From positions 7,180,001 through 7,244,000 of the forward strand of contig JBAGRP010000001.1 of assembly GCA_036924855.1 (NCBI GenBank): a stretch of DNA of 64,000 nucleotides, read 5' to 3'. Numbering within the stretch: the first letter of the stretch is position 1; every line of letters begins with the position of its first letter. The notes beneath the pieces are model-generated. The model had not been told where the DNA came from. It was given only the letters and a program-made list of their open reading frames with translations, and did not search any database. Source of the DNA: Nitrobacteraceae bacterium AZCC 2146. Its GTDB lineage: Bacteria; Pseudomonadota; Alphaproteobacteria; Rhizobiales; Xanthobacteraceae. A program made the position numbers and the translations under genes. Below are positions 16,780 through 26,091 of the stretch, piece by piece.

Positions 16780-17646
16780 ATGACCCTTCTCACCATCCTG
16801 TTCGACGGCGTCGCCTACGGCATGCTGCTGTTCGTGCTGGCGTGCGGGCTGGCGGTGACGCTGGGGCTGATGAACTTCGTCAATCTCGCCCACGGCGCCT
16901 TCGCCATGGCCGGCGGCTATGTCTGCGCGGTGCTGGTCAATCGCTCCGGCCTGCCGTTCTTCGCAGCCTTGCCGATCGCGTTTCTGGTCAGCGCCGCGGT
17001 CGGCGCGCTACTGGAGCGCACGCTGTACCGGCATCTCTACAGCCGCAGCCATCTCGATCAGGTGCTGTTCACCATCGGCCTCGTCTTCATGTCGGTGACC
17101 GCTGTGGACTATTTCATGGGCTCGTCGCAGATCTTCATCCATCTGCCGGATTATCTGCAGGGCCAGATCGACATCTTCGGCCTCGGTGTCGGCCGCTACC
17201 GGCTGATGATCATCGTGATCTGCGGCCTGCTCACCGTGGCATTGCAGCTGACCTTGGCGAAGACGCGGTTCGGCAGCCGGCTGCGCGCCGCGGTGGACGA
17301 TCCCCGCGCCGCCTCCGGCCTCGGCATCAACGTGCCGCAGGTGTTCGCGCTGACCTTTGCGTTTGGTTGCGGACTGGCGGGACTGGGCGGCGCGCTCGGT
17401 GCGGAAATCCTCGGCCTTGATCCGTACTTCCCGCTGAAATTCATGATCTACTTTTTGATCGTGGTCACCGTCGGCGGCTCCTCCAGTATCACCGGGCCGT
17501 TCCTGGCCTCGCTGCTGCTGGGCATCGGCGACGTCGCCGGCAAGTATTACGTGCCAAAGCTCGGCGCCTTCGTGATCTACACCATGATGATCGTGATCCT
17601 GATCTGGCGCCCCAACGGCCTGTTCGGCCGCAGTGCGGCGCGGTGA
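16780..17646 (+). CDS. Branched-chain amino acid-type ABC transporter permease (LivH family)
   Basis: The 288-residue permease (MTLLTILFDGVAYGMLLFVL) shows the LivH core LGLMNFVNLAHGAFAMAGGY and the cytoplasmic loop KTRFGSRLRAAVDDPRAASG. Eight or so hydrophobic segments and length are normal. It forms the inner-membrane channel with the LivM-type protein encoded next; the two genes are 7 bases apart. It is the second gene of the MarR-adjacent importer operon. Confidence 0.93.
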   Translation: MTLLTILFDGVAYGMLLFVLACGLAVTLGLMNFVNLAHGAFAMAGGYVCAVLVNRSGLPFFAALPIAFLVSAAVGALLERTLYRHLYSRSHLDQVLFTIGLVFMSVTAVDYFMGSSQIFIHLPDYLQGQIDIFGLGVGRYRLMIIVICGLLTVALQLTLAKTRFGSRLRAAVDDPRAASGLGINVPQVFALTFAFGCGLAGLGGALGAEILGLDPYFPLKFMIYFLIVVTVGGSSSITGPFLASLLLGIGDVAGKYYVPKLGAFVIYTMMIVILIWRPNGLFGRSAAR

Positions 17647-17653
17647 GGGCGCC

Positions 17654-18697
17654 ATGACCGCCAACAGCACCACACATCCCGAAATCGGATTGCTGGCGAT
17701 GCAGCGCGCGCGCTGGCGCTGGCCCGAGCTGCTGTTCTGGCTCGTCGCCCTCAGCGCCGTGTTCCTGTTTCCGAACCGCTACCTGATCCTCACCGAGATC
17801 GCCTGGCTGGCGCTGTTCGCGCTGTCGCTGGACCTGATCCTCGGCTATGCCGGCATCGTCTCGCTCGGCCATGCCGCCTTCTTCGGCTTCGGCGGCTATG
17901 CCGCGGGGCTGCTGGCGCTGCACGGCATCGTCACAGAGCCGGTGCTGGCGCTGCTGGTCGCCGGTCTGGCAGCGATGGCGCTGGGCTTCGTCACCAGCTT
18001 CCTGGTGATGCGCGGCAGCGATCTCACCCGGCTGATGGTGACGCTCGGCATCGCGCTCTTGTTGCGCGAGCTCGCCAATCGCTTCTCCAACATCACCGGC
18101 GGCTCTGACGGCCTGCAGGGCATCGAAATGCAGCCGATCCTTGGCCTGTACTCGTTCGATATCTTCGGCAAGGTCGGCTTCATCTATTGCCTTGCCGTGC
18201 TGTTCGTCCTGTTCCTGCTGGCACGCCGGATCGTCAATTCACCGTTCGGCCTGTCGCTGCGCGCGATCCGCAACAATCCGCTGCGCGCCTCCGCCATCGG
18301 CATTCCCGTCAACCGCCGGCTGATCGCCATCTACACCATCGCTGCGTTCTATGCGGGCGTCGCCGGAGCGCTCTCGACCCAAACCACGGCGCTGGCGTCG
18401 CTCGACGGCTTCGCCTTCGACCGTTCCGCCGACCTGATGCTGGTGCTAATCATCGGCGGTACCGGCTATCTCTATGGCGGACTGATCGGCGCCTTCATCT
18501 TCAAGCTGCTGCAGGAACTGTTCTCGACGCTGACGCCGCAATACTGGCAGTTCTGGATCGGCCTCGTGCTGGTGGTGATCGTGCTGATCGGCCGCGAGCG
18601 CATGCAGCGCTGGGCGCTCTACGTGCCGCGCCTGATCATGCGCAAATTCGGCGGCGCGAAAACGCCGGCGCTTTTGCCCGAAGGGGATGCGCCATGA
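17654..18697 (+). CDS. Branched-chain amino acid-type ABC transporter permease (LivM family)
   Basis: Start was placed at the ATG at 17654 (MTANSTTHPEIGLLAMQRAR), giving 347 residues. The LivM core is seen in LDLILGYAGIVSLGHAAFFG followed by FGGYAAGLLALHG, and the ATPase-contact loop in SPFGLSLRAIRNNPLRASAI. The product partners the LivH-type permease in the inner membrane. The 3' end overlaps the LivG-type gene by 4 nt (ATGA), showing coupled translation. Confidence 0.93.
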   Translation: MTANSTTHPEIGLLAMQRARWRWPELLFWLVALSAVFLFPNRYLILTEIAWLALFALSLDLILGYAGIVSLGHAAFFGFGGYAAGLLALHGIVTEPVLALLVAGLAAMALGFVTSFLVMRGSDLTRLMVTLGIALLLRELANRFSNITGGSDGLQGIEMQPILGLYSFDIFGKVGFIYCLAVLFVLFLLARRIVNSPFGLSLRAIRNNPLRASAIGIPVNRRLIAIYTIAAFYAGVAGALSTQTTALASLDGFAFDRSADLMLVLIIGGTGYLYGGLIGAFIFKLLQELFSTLTPQYWQFWIGLVLVVIVLIGRERMQRWALYVPRLIMRKFGGAKTPALLPEGDAP

Positions 18698-19446
18698 CCA
18701 TCGCGCTGGAAACCGTCCATCTGGAAAAGAGGTTCGGCGGCTTGGCCGTCACCCGCGACCTCTCGCTGAAGATCGAAGCCGGCGCGCGCCACGCGCTGAT
18801 TGGCCCGAATGGCGCCGGCAAGACCACCGTGATCAACCTGCTCACCGGCGTGCTGACCCCGAACTCCGGCCGCATCCTGCTGGAAGGCAACGACATCACC
18901 GGCCTGCCGGTGCACAAGCGCGTGCTGCGCGGCCTGTCGCGCACCTTCCAGATCAACCAGCTCTATGCGGATCTGACGCCGCTGGAGACCATCGGCCTCG
19001 CCGCATCCGAACATCTCGGCCACGGCAGCGACTGGTGGCGCCGGATGGGCACCCGCGCGGACGTCAATGACGAGATCGCGGAAAACCTCGCGCGCTTCCA
19101 TCTGCTCGACGTCATGAACGAGCCGACCGCGACCTTGCCCTACGGCAAGCAGCGTCTGCTGGAGATCGCGGTGGCCATCGCCACCAAGCCGCGCGTGCTG
19201 CTGCTCGACGAACCCGCCGCCGGCGTGCCGGAAAGCGAGCGCCATGATATTCTGTCGGCGGTGGCGAGCCTGCCGCGCGACGTCACCGTGCTGTTGATCG
19301 AGCACGACATGGACCTGGTGTTCTCCTTCGCTGACCGGATTTCCGTGCTGGTCGCCGGCGCCATGCTGGTGGAGGGACCGCCCGACGAAGTCGCGCGCGA
19401 TCCCCGCGTCAAGGCGGTCTATCTCGGTGAGGGCGCCGATGTCTGA
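18694..19446 (+). CDS. ABC transporter ATP-binding protein (LivG family)
   Basis: The 250-residue ATPase from ATG 18694 has Walker A GPNGAGKTT, the region GLSRTFQINQLYADLTPLET, a LivG-type signature LPYGKQRLLEIAVAIATKP, Walker B VLLLDEPAAGVP and H-loop LLIEHDMD. It ends AVYLGEGADV, as LivG proteins do. It energises the permease pair encoded upstream and overlaps the LivF-type gene by 8 nt. All nucleotide-binding motifs are intact. Confidence 0.93.
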   Translation: MTIALETVHLEKRFGGLAVTRDLSLKIEAGARHALIGPNGAGKTTVINLLTGVLTPNSGRILLEGNDITGLPVHKRVLRGLSRTFQINQLYADLTPLETIGLAASEHLGHGSDWWRRMGTRADVNDEIAENLARFHLLDVMNEPTATLPYGKQRLLEIAVAIATKPRVLLLDEPAAGVPESERHDILSAVASLPRDVTVLLIEHDMDLVFSFADRISVLVAGAMLVEGPPDEVARDPRVKAVYLGEGADV

Positions 19447-20167
19447 GCTCCTGAATATCGAGAATCTGTGCGCCGGCTACGGCCAGGCCGTCGTGATTCC
19501 GAAAATGACGCTACAGCTTGGCGAGGGCCAGGTGCTGGCGCTGCTCGGCCGCAACGGCACCGGCAAGACCACCCTGATCAATTCCATCGTCGGCGTCACC
19601 CGCCGCTTCAGCGGCACCGTGATGCTTGGCGGCAAGGATTTCACCACGATGCGGCCCGACCAGCGCGCCCGCGCCGGCATCGGCTGGGTGCCGCAGGAGC
19701 GCAATATCTTCCGCTCGCTCACCGTGGAAGAAAACATGACCGCGGTGGCGCAGCCGGGGCCGTGGACCGTCAAGAAGATCTACGAGATGTTTCCGCGACT
19801 GGAAGAGCGCAAGAACAATTTCGGTAACCAGCTCTCCGGCGGCGAACAGCAGATGCTGGCGGTCGGCCGGGCGCTGGTGCTCAATCCGCAGGTGCTGCTG
19901 CTCGACGAGCCGACCGAGGGTCTTGCCCCGATCATCGTCGATGAACTGCTGGCAGCGCTGGGCAAGATCACCCGCGCCGGCGGTATCTGCTCGATCATCG
20001 TCGAGCAGAATGCGCAAAAAATTCTCGGGCTGGCCGACCGGGTCGTGATATTGGAGCGCGGCAGCATCGTGCACGATGCGGCGAGCGCCGCGCTGAAGGC
20101 CGATCCCGCGGTACTGGAGCGCTTTCTCGGCGTTGCCGGTGCGGTCGGCGGCAAGACCAAACACTAG
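19439..20167 (+). CDS. ABC transporter ATP-binding protein (LivF family)
   Basis: The 242-residue ATPase starts MSELLNIENLCAGYGQAVVI at ATG 19439. It has a normal Walker A GRNGTGKTT, in contrast to the LivF-type protein at 4514-5209. Also present are signature LSGGEQQMLAVGRALV, Walker B VLLLDEPTEGLAP and SIIVEQNAQKIL. It is the last transport gene of the operon. A small GGCCGG-TCAAC-CCGGCC stem-loop (20168-20184) follows the stop, then the methyltransferase gene with its own GGAG site. Confidence 0.93.
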   Translation: MSELLNIENLCAGYGQAVVIPKMTLQLGEGQVLALLGRNGTGKTTLINSIVGVTRRFSGTVMLGGKDFTTMRPDQRARAGIGWVPQERNIFRSLTVEENMTAVAQPGPWTVKKIYEMFPRLEERKNNFGNQLSGGEQQMLAVGRALVLNPQVLLLDEPTEGLAPIIVDELLAALGKITRAGGICSIIVEQNAQKILGLADRVVILERGSIVHDAASAALKADPAVLERFLGVAGAVGGKTKH

Positions 20168-20215
20168 GGCCGGTCAACCCGGCCGAGACTGCAAACTAAC
20201 ACTTGGAGTGAGATC

Positions 20216-21334
20216 ATGCTGAGGACCAAAGCCCCGTTCCGCGCCGACGAAGTGGGCAGCCTGCTGCGCCCGCAGAGGATCAAGGAAGCCCGCGCGAAAC
20301 TCGAAAAGGGCGAGATCACCGCCGACGATCTGCGCAAGATCGAGGACATGGAGATCGAGAAGATCGTGCACAAGCAGGCCGCGATCGGCCTCAAGCTTGC
20401 CACTGACGGCGAATTCCGCCGCTCCTGGTGGCATTTCGATTTCCTCGCCAAGCTGACCGGCTGCGAACTCTATCATCCCGACACCGGCATCCAGTTCACC
20501 GGCGTCGAAACCCGGCATGATTCGGTGCGGGTGATCAGCAAGCTGGATTTCCCCGACGACCATCCGATGCTGGCGCACTTCAAGTTCCTGAAGCGGCAGG
20601 CCGACATCGCGGGTGTCGTCGCGAAGATGACGATCCCGTCGCCGGCGGTGCTGCATTTCCGCGGCGGCCGCAAGGCGATCTCCAAGGAGGTCTATCCCGA
20701 CATCGAAGTGTTCTTCGAGGACCTCGCCAAGACCTACCGCAAGGCGGTGAAGGCGTTCTACGCCGCCGGCTGCCGCTACCTACAGCTCGACGACACCGTC
20801 TGGGCCTATCTCTGCTCGCAGGACGAACTGGCGAAGGTTCGTGCCCGCGGCGAGGACGCCGACAATCTGCAGGAGATCTACTCGCGTATTATCAACTACG
20901 CGATCGCCGAACGTCCCGCCGACATGGTGATCACCACCCATGTCTGCCGCGGCAATTTCCGTTCGACCTGGATTTCGTCCGGCGGCTACGAGCCGGTGGC
21001 GGAGACGCTGCTGGCCGGCACCAACTACGACGGCTATTTCCTGGAATATGATTCTGACCGCGCTGGCGGTTTCGAGCCGCTGCGTTTCCTGCCGAAGGGC
21101 AACAAGATCGTCGTCGTCGGCGTCATCACCTCGAAGGTCGGCGAGCTAGAGAAGAAGGGCGACATCAAGCGCCGTCTGGAAGAAGCCGCGAAGTTCGCGC
21201 CGCTCGAACAGCTCGCGGTGTCGCCGCAATGCGGCTTCGCCTCCACCGAGGAAGGCAACATCCTTAGCGAGGAGGAGCAGTGGGCCAAGCTGAGGCTGGC
21301 CGTCGATGTGGCGAAAGAAGTGTGGGGCAAGTAA
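20216..21334 (+). CDS. Cobalamin-independent methionine synthase-like protein (MetE C-terminal domain family)
   Basis: The 372-residue protein corresponds to the catalytic C-terminal barrel of MetE without the N-terminal half, as in YxjG/YxjH-type proteins. The start FRADEVGSLLRPQRIKEAR is the family's opening motif. The zinc ligands are visible in THVCRGN (His and Cys near residues 241-243) and SPQCGFAS (Cys near 339). YLQLDDTVWAYL and FLEYDSDRAGGFEPL line the active site. It probably transfers a methyl group to a thiol; the donor need not be methyl-tetrahydrofolate. Adjacency to an importer operon suggests the imported compound could be a methyl donor or precursor, which is inference. Confidence 0.85.
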   Translation: MLRTKAPFRADEVGSLLRPQRIKEARAKLEKGEITADDLRKIEDMEIEKIVHKQAAIGLKLATDGEFRRSWWHFDFLAKLTGCELYHPDTGIQFTGVETRHDSVRVISKLDFPDDHPMLAHFKFLKRQADIAGVVAKMTIPSPAVLHFRGGRKAISKEVYPDIEVFFEDLAKTYRKAVKAFYAAGCRYLQLDDTVWAYLCSQDELAKVRARGEDADNLQEIYSRIINYAIAERPADMVITTHVCRGNFRSTWISSGGYEPVAETLLAGTNYDGYFLEYDSDRAGGFEPLRFLPKGNKIVVVGVITSKVGELEKKGDIKRRLEEAAKFAPLEQLAVSPQCGFASTEEGNILSEEEQWAKLRLAVDVAKEVWGK

Positions 21335-21529
21335 GCTCTCTCTCCACGCGTTCAGCGTCGTCACCGCGCAAGCCTGGTGATGACGACGCTGCGTTTGTTG
21401 AAACGATTCGAAGCCATCGGTGACTGTACCACCGGATGCGATTTGCAAGGCACGCCACCGAGGAACGCGTCGACCGGGGTAGAGTGCCAGGCAACATCGA
21501 TTCAGGGTATGACGCTCTTGTAGAGACGC

Positions 21530-24352
21530 TTATGCGTACGTCGGATTGACGGACCCGTGTACCCGCTTCGAACGGCGACGCGGCGAGAAAGCTCGGGCGA
21601 GTCTCTCGAAATCCTCCGACGGCAAGGGACGTCCGAACAAATAGCCCTGGTAGTTGAGCTGTCCATGTTGCGCCAGGAAGGCATATTGCTCTTCCGTTTC
21701 GACGCCTTCGGCGATGACTGAAAGGCCAAGGCTCTTGCTAAGCGCAATGATCATCTGGGCTATGGCGGCGTCGTTAGAGTCGACGAGAACGTCCTTGACG
21801 AAGCTGCGATCGATCTTGAGCTGATCAAGCGGCAAACGCTTGAGATATGAGAGCGATGAATAGCCGGTTCCGAAATCATCGAGGCTGAAGCCGATGCCAA
21901 CTGCTTTCAATTTGTCCATCTTGGCGATCACATCGTCGACGTTGCTGACCAATGTGCTTTCAGTAAGTTCGATTTTGAGGCGATGGGGATTAGCGCCGGT
22001 TTGCTCAATGATCGCGCGGACCTCTTCGACAAAATTCTTCTGACGCATCTGCAGGGCGCTGACATTGATCGCGATGGTCAGGCGTTCGGTTGCTGGATCG
22101 GCCGACCAGCGAGCCAGCTGACGGCAGGCAATTTTCAGCATCAAGGCGCCGAGCGGGAGGATGAGACCGGTGCTTTCCGCCACCGGGATGAATTCGCTAG
22201 GAGAAATCATGCCTTTCTGCGCATGCGGCCAGCGCGCCAGCGCTTCTGCGCCCAGCAGCTTTCCTTCGTGATCTACCTGCGGCTGGTAATGCAGTAGAAG
22301 CCTTTCCTTCTTAAGATCTTCTCGTAGATCGGTCTCGAGGGCAGCGCGGGCTGTAATCATGGTCTGCATGGCCGGGTCAAAAAACCGGAGGCCATTTCGG
22401 CCAGCGGTTTTTGCATCGTACATCGCGAGATCGGCCCTCTTCAGCAGTTCGTCAACATTGCGGTCCTCAGGCGAAAACAAGGTCACGCCAACGCTGGGTG
22501 TACAGGGATATTCATACGTATCGAGTTGAAAGACCTCCGTGAAGGCTGCAAGAATTTTTTCGCCTATCGCTTCGGCTTGCAAGGCAGCGGCTTGTGCTTT
22601 CTGGGTACCGAGATTGGCGAGAAGAACGACAAATTCATCGCCGCCGAAGCGGGCAACCGTGTCATCCGCCCTGACACAATGGGAGATGCGCTGAGCCGCG
22701 TTTTTCAGCAGCATATCGCCCATGTGGTGACCCAGGGAGTCGTTCAGCGTCTTGAAATTGTCGAGATCGATGAAGAGCAGGGCGCCGTAAGATTTGTTTC
22801 GGATATTGGCATTGAGCGCCTGGCGCACGCGGTCGATCAGCAGCACGCGGTTCGGGAGACCTGTCAGCTGGTCGAAAAAAGCCAGTTCCTGGATTTTTTC
22901 CTCAGCGTGTTTGAGTTTAGAAATATCATAATACGAACCGATGTAATTGGTGACTTCGCCCGTCTCGTCTTTCACGGCGGATATGGTCAGCCAGCGCGCG
23001 CAATTTTCTCCGCTCTTGGTCCTCAGACTCATATCACCTTGCCAGCCGCCGGTAACTCGAACGGAATTCCACATGCTGTGGTAGAACTCGGCATCACGCC
23101 GATGGGACCGGAACAGTCTCGCTGTTTGTCCCACCAATTCTTCCATCGTATAGCCGGTCAAGCCAACGAAGGCGCGGTTGGCACTCAGGATTACGCCTTT
23201 GGTATCGGTGACGATCATGCCTTCCTGAGCATTGAAGGCGGCGGCGGCTATGCGCAGTTCAGAATTGGACTTGTCCAGCGCCTCGCTCTGCCGCTGCAGG
23301 TCAGCCTCAATGGCTTCGCGACGCCTGATCTCTTGCGAGAGAGCGAGATTATTTTCGGCGAGCTCCGCTCGATGGCGATTGGACTCGACGAATTTGATTT
23401 GTAGCCGCGCCGCATTTTGACGCATTCGTTCGAAGCCGATGGCCAGCATAAATAGTACGATAGCGAAGAGGCCAAGATAAAAAACGGAGACGGGTGAAAG
23501 CGTGCGGCCGTAAAGTTCATCCTCGCTCGCCAGTCGTAGGATGGAAAGTCGCGTGCCGCCAACCGGCGAGCGAAGCGCGAGATATCCCTTCAGTTCGGGA
23601 GCCTTGAGGTTTAACAAAGCCTGTATGCGGCCGGACGGAAGCGCGGCCAGCGCGGCGCCTTGGGTGACAATGGCCGAGTGCTCCCGCTCGATCGGGAGCA
23701 GCACCTCGCCGTCATCTCCCAGGAGGAATTCGTGCGGCTGTCCGAGGTCGTTGGTAGATACCAGTGATGAAAGTAGGTTGAGGCTGCTTACGGTCTCGAC
23801 CTTTCCCCTTATCTTGCCCTTCTGAAGTACCGGTACGCTGGCCACAATCAGGCGGCGCTTGTCATCGATCTGAATGTTCGGTTCGGCCAGGTTGTTACCC
23901 GCCGGCGAAGGTGTTGCCGCGCTGGACGCGCCGACATCAACTTGCGCCACGCCGTTGCGATCGAAGAAAGCCAACCGCAAATAGGCGGGTCGGCCCTGAT
24001 ATTTTTCCTCGTCTATGGTCGCCTGAAAGCGGCGCTCGATTGCAGCCAGATTGGCGAAGAGGCCGTATTTGACGGACATTCCGAGATCGAGATTGCTGAA
24101 ATAGTTAGAAATGTCCTCGCTGGCGGCGAGCCGCGCGGCGGCTTGCCGGCGTTCAGTCAAAAAATCGCTGATCTCGGTGGCGCGTGCTTCACCGATTGAC
24201 ACCAGACGCGCATCGGCGTTTTGCCGCAACTCCACTTGCGATGTATAGAGATTGCCAATCAGAAAGAACATCGACAGCAGAAAGGCCCCCGCTGCTATCA
24301 AGAGCCAGCGTGGGGCCAGGGATCGACTGAATCTGATCAGCGATAATTTCAT
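21530..24352 (-). CDS. Membrane-bound PAS-GGDEF-EAL cyclic-di-GMP protein
   Basis: This 940-residue inner-membrane protein should make and/or degrade cyclic di-GMP. Order: a first membrane helix (WLLIAAGAFLLSMFFLIG), a periplasmic sensor of about 240 residues, a second helix near residue 280 (FYLGLFAIVLFMLAIGF), a coiled coil, a PAS domain (GMIVTDTKGVILSANRAFVG), GGDEF and EAL. The cyclase motif RFGGDEFVV is intact with an RADD inhibitory site five residues before it. The EAL half keeps GAEALARW, IELTEST, LDDFGTGYSS, KIDRSF and EGVETEEQ. The ATG overlaps the stop of the binding-protein gene by one base (TGATG), so the two are co-translated. Confidence 0.95.
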   Translation of the reverse strand: MKLSLIRFSRSLAPRWLLIAAGAFLLSMFFLIGNLYTSQVELRQNADARLVSIGEARATEISDFLTERRQAAARLAASEDISNYFSNLDLGMSVKYGLFANLAAIERRFQATIDEEKYQGRPAYLRLAFFDRNGVAQVDVGASSAATPSPAGNNLAEPNIQIDDKRRLIVASVPVLQKGKIRGKVETVSSLNLLSSLVSTNDLGQPHEFLLGDDGEVLLPIEREHSAIVTQGAALAALPSGRIQALLNLKAPELKGYLALRSPVGGTRLSILRLASEDELYGRTLSPVSVFYLGLFAIVLFMLAIGFERMRQNAARLQIKFVESNRHRAELAENNLALSQEIRRREAIEADLQRQSEALDKSNSELRIAAAAFNAQEGMIVTDTKGVILSANRAFVGLTGYTMEELVGQTARLFRSHRRDAEFYHSMWNSVRVTGGWQGDMSLRTKSGENCARWLTISAVKDETGEVTNYIGSYYDISKLKHAEEKIQELAFFDQLTGLPNRVLLIDRVRQALNANIRNKSYGALLFIDLDNFKTLNDSLGHHMGDMLLKNAAQRISHCVRADDTVARFGGDEFVVLLANLGTQKAQAAALQAEAIGEKILAAFTEVFQLDTYEYPCTPSVGVTLFSPEDRNVDELLKRADLAMYDAKTAGRNGLRFFDPAMQTMITARAALETDLREDLKKERLLLHYQPQVDHEGKLLGAEALARWPHAQKGMISPSEFIPVAESTGLILPLGALMLKIACRQLARWSADPATERLTIAINVSALQMRQKNFVEEVRAIIEQTGANPHRLKIELTESTLVSNVDDVIAKMDKLKAVGIGFSLDDFGTGYSSLSYLKRLPLDQLKIDRSFVKDVLVDSNDAAIAQMIIALSKSLGLSVIAEGVETEEQYAFLAQHGQLNYQGYLFGRPLPSEDFERLARAFSPRRRSKRVHGSVNPTYA

Positions 24353-25245
24353 CAATTCGTTTTCGCGAAATATTCCGGGAAGAATCGACGGATGCCGGGA
24401 TAGTATTTGTCCACCAGCCGGTCATAAACGCCAGAGGCCTTCATGTCGCTCAGATAGGCGTTGAATTCATCGCGCAAGGCCGGCGCGTCTTTCGGAAAGG
24501 CCGTTGCCAACATCTGCCGGTCGGAGATCGGTCCCAGAATCTTGATCCTGCCCGCCCATTTGCGTAGATCGAGAATGGCATCAGGTACGTCAAGCAGCGT
24601 CAGCTCGGCTTCCTTGTTGAGCATGGCCGGGACCATCTCATTCAGGTTGGCGCTCTTGTTGTAGGACTTCAAGTCAAGACCGACATTGACCAGGCCGTAA
24701 TTGGTCGGGTCCAGGCAGGTGCGCTCCATGACAAGCACGCTCTTGGATCCGATGGCATTTCGGGTACTGGCGATATCCGCCGCAAGGTCGGCGCCGTCCT
24801 TGATCGGCTGAAGCTCGGACTCGGCTGGTGCCACCAACAGAACCTGGGACGGGAGGGTAGGCTCGGAATACAGAAGGATCGCCTCACGCCACGGCAGCAC
24901 GGTGAAGCCGGTCGAAATCACATCGCCTTTGATTGGATAGTCACCGACCAGCGTGACTTCGCCGTTTTTGCGCACGACGTCCTTGCCGAGCAAATCGCGG
25001 ATCACTGAGTAAAAATCGGAGTAGACAAGCTTGTAGGAGACGCCAATTCGTTTCGCGAAACCCTGCATCAGCTCGACGTCTAAACCATCGCCCGCGCCGG
25101 TCACAAAGTTGGCGTAGCGGATGCCAATATGGCGGATTTCGCCTCGCTGCTTGATCTCTGCAAGATCAGCTGCCCAGCTTGAGGTCACGAAAAGGAAGGC
25201 CATGGCGCCGCTCAGCGACCCAAGGACGAAGCGTTTCGGGAACAT
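24352..25245 (-). CDS. Periplasmic solute-binding protein (family 3-like), probable sensor partner
   Basis: The 297-residue protein has a signal peptide (MFPKRFVLGSLSGAMAFLFV, cleavage near SWA-AD) and an SBP_bac_3 fold: LAEIKQRGEIRHIGIRYANF, DGLDVELMQGFAKRIGVSYK, and DMKASGVYDRLVDKYYPGIR near the end. No ABC permease or ATPase is adjacent. Instead it is the first gene of a two-gene unit with a cyclic-di-GMP enzyme, suggesting that it presents a ligand to that enzyme's periplasmic domain. This follows known pairings of binding proteins with membrane sensors but is inference here. Confidence 0.88.
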   Translation of the reverse strand: MFPKRFVLGSLSGAMAFLFVTSSWAADLAEIKQRGEIRHIGIRYANFVTGAGDGLDVELMQGFAKRIGVSYKLVYSDFYSVIRDLLGKDVVRKNGEVTLVGDYPIKGDVISTGFTVLPWREAILLYSEPTLPSQVLLVAPAESELQPIKDGADLAADIASTRNAIGSKSVLVMERTCLDPTNYGLVNVGLDLKSYNKSANLNEMVPAMLNKEAELTLLDVPDAILDLRKWAGRIKILGPISDRQMLATAFPKDAPALRDEFNAYLSDMKASGVYDRLVDKYYPGIRRFFPEYFAKTN

Positions 25246-25377
25246 GGAGGCGCTCTTTACTTTTATGTCAGTAGAAGCGCCCGCAAATCTACAGGTCTGA
25301 ACTTAAGAAAGGATGGCGGAATACAATAAAGTGGAATTCAATTTTCGGAAAAACCCGGTTTATCGGTAAACGATTGA

Positions 25378-26088
25378 TTACAGACCAGGTGCTGAGTGTA
25401 GCGAAAGATTATTTGATCCGGGCGGGCCTTTCAATTGCTTGAGCTCGTTCAGCACCGACCTCCAGGGACCCATCGCACTCAACAGCGTGCTTAAGGTTAA
25501 TATGATCAAGTATCCTGAAAATTGCTGCCAATGCGGAGTTTCGCCGGACAATAAGTGGTGCCCTTGCTGTCCTATTTGCACATAGAACAGGACGAGCGGC
25601 GCACCGCCCAACATACTGGCCGTCAGGTACTGAAGGGGTGAGACGTCAAAGATCGCGGCAACGAAATTCACCAGTGGCGCGGGCACGAGCGGCGAGAGGC
25701 GCAATCCGAGCAAGGTCAGCCAAACCTTCACAGCGGATTGTTGCTTTAATGGAGCGCCGGGACGTTGAATATGCTTCCGATAAAATAGAAACGCGATCAA
25801 CCCGCCTAAAGCGCTGCCGAGCAGCACAGTGACGCCTCCTTCAAACCCATCCATATAAAAACCCGCCGCGATGCAAATCATTGGCATGGAGGGAAAGGCC
25901 AGAAATGCAAGGACGGTGGATGTGACCAAAAACACCAGCGCGGTGCCGAGTGGATGCGCGTGGGCCATTGTTTCAAGGCCCGGAAACACCTGCCAAACGG
26001 CCTCTCTCGAGACAGGTGATGCAAAATATGCCAGCGCCAGAAACACGACGGCCGCCGCATAAATAATTAGTGGTTTGTAACTGCGCAT
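25378..26088 (-). CDS. TVP38/TMEM64 family (VTT domain) membrane protein
   Basis: The 236-residue protein has an N-terminal helix (PLIIYAAAVVFLALAYFAS) and the VTT/SNARE-associated core. This includes AFPSMPMICIAAGFYMDGFE, LLGSALGGLIAFLFYR, the LRLSPLVPAPLVNFVAAIFD loop and YLTASMLGGAPLVLFYVQIG. Bacterial members are poorly characterised; related DedA proteins move lipid carriers. It starts only 3 bases after the stop of the PLP-enzyme gene, so the two are one transcription unit. The C-terminus is a short hydrophilic tail. Confidence 0.88.
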   Translation of the reverse strand: MRSYKPLIIYAAAVVFLALAYFASPVSREAVWQVFPGLETMAHAHPLGTALVFLVTSTVLAFLAFPSMPMICIAAGFYMDGFEGGVTVLLGSALGGLIAFLFYRKHIQRPGAPLKQQSAVKVWLTLLGLRLSPLVPAPLVNFVAAIFDVSPLQYLTASMLGGAPLVLFYVQIGQQGHHLLSGETPHWQQFSGYLIILTLSTLLSAMGPWRSVLNELKQLKGPPGSNNLSLHSAPGL

Positions 26089-26091
26089 CTT

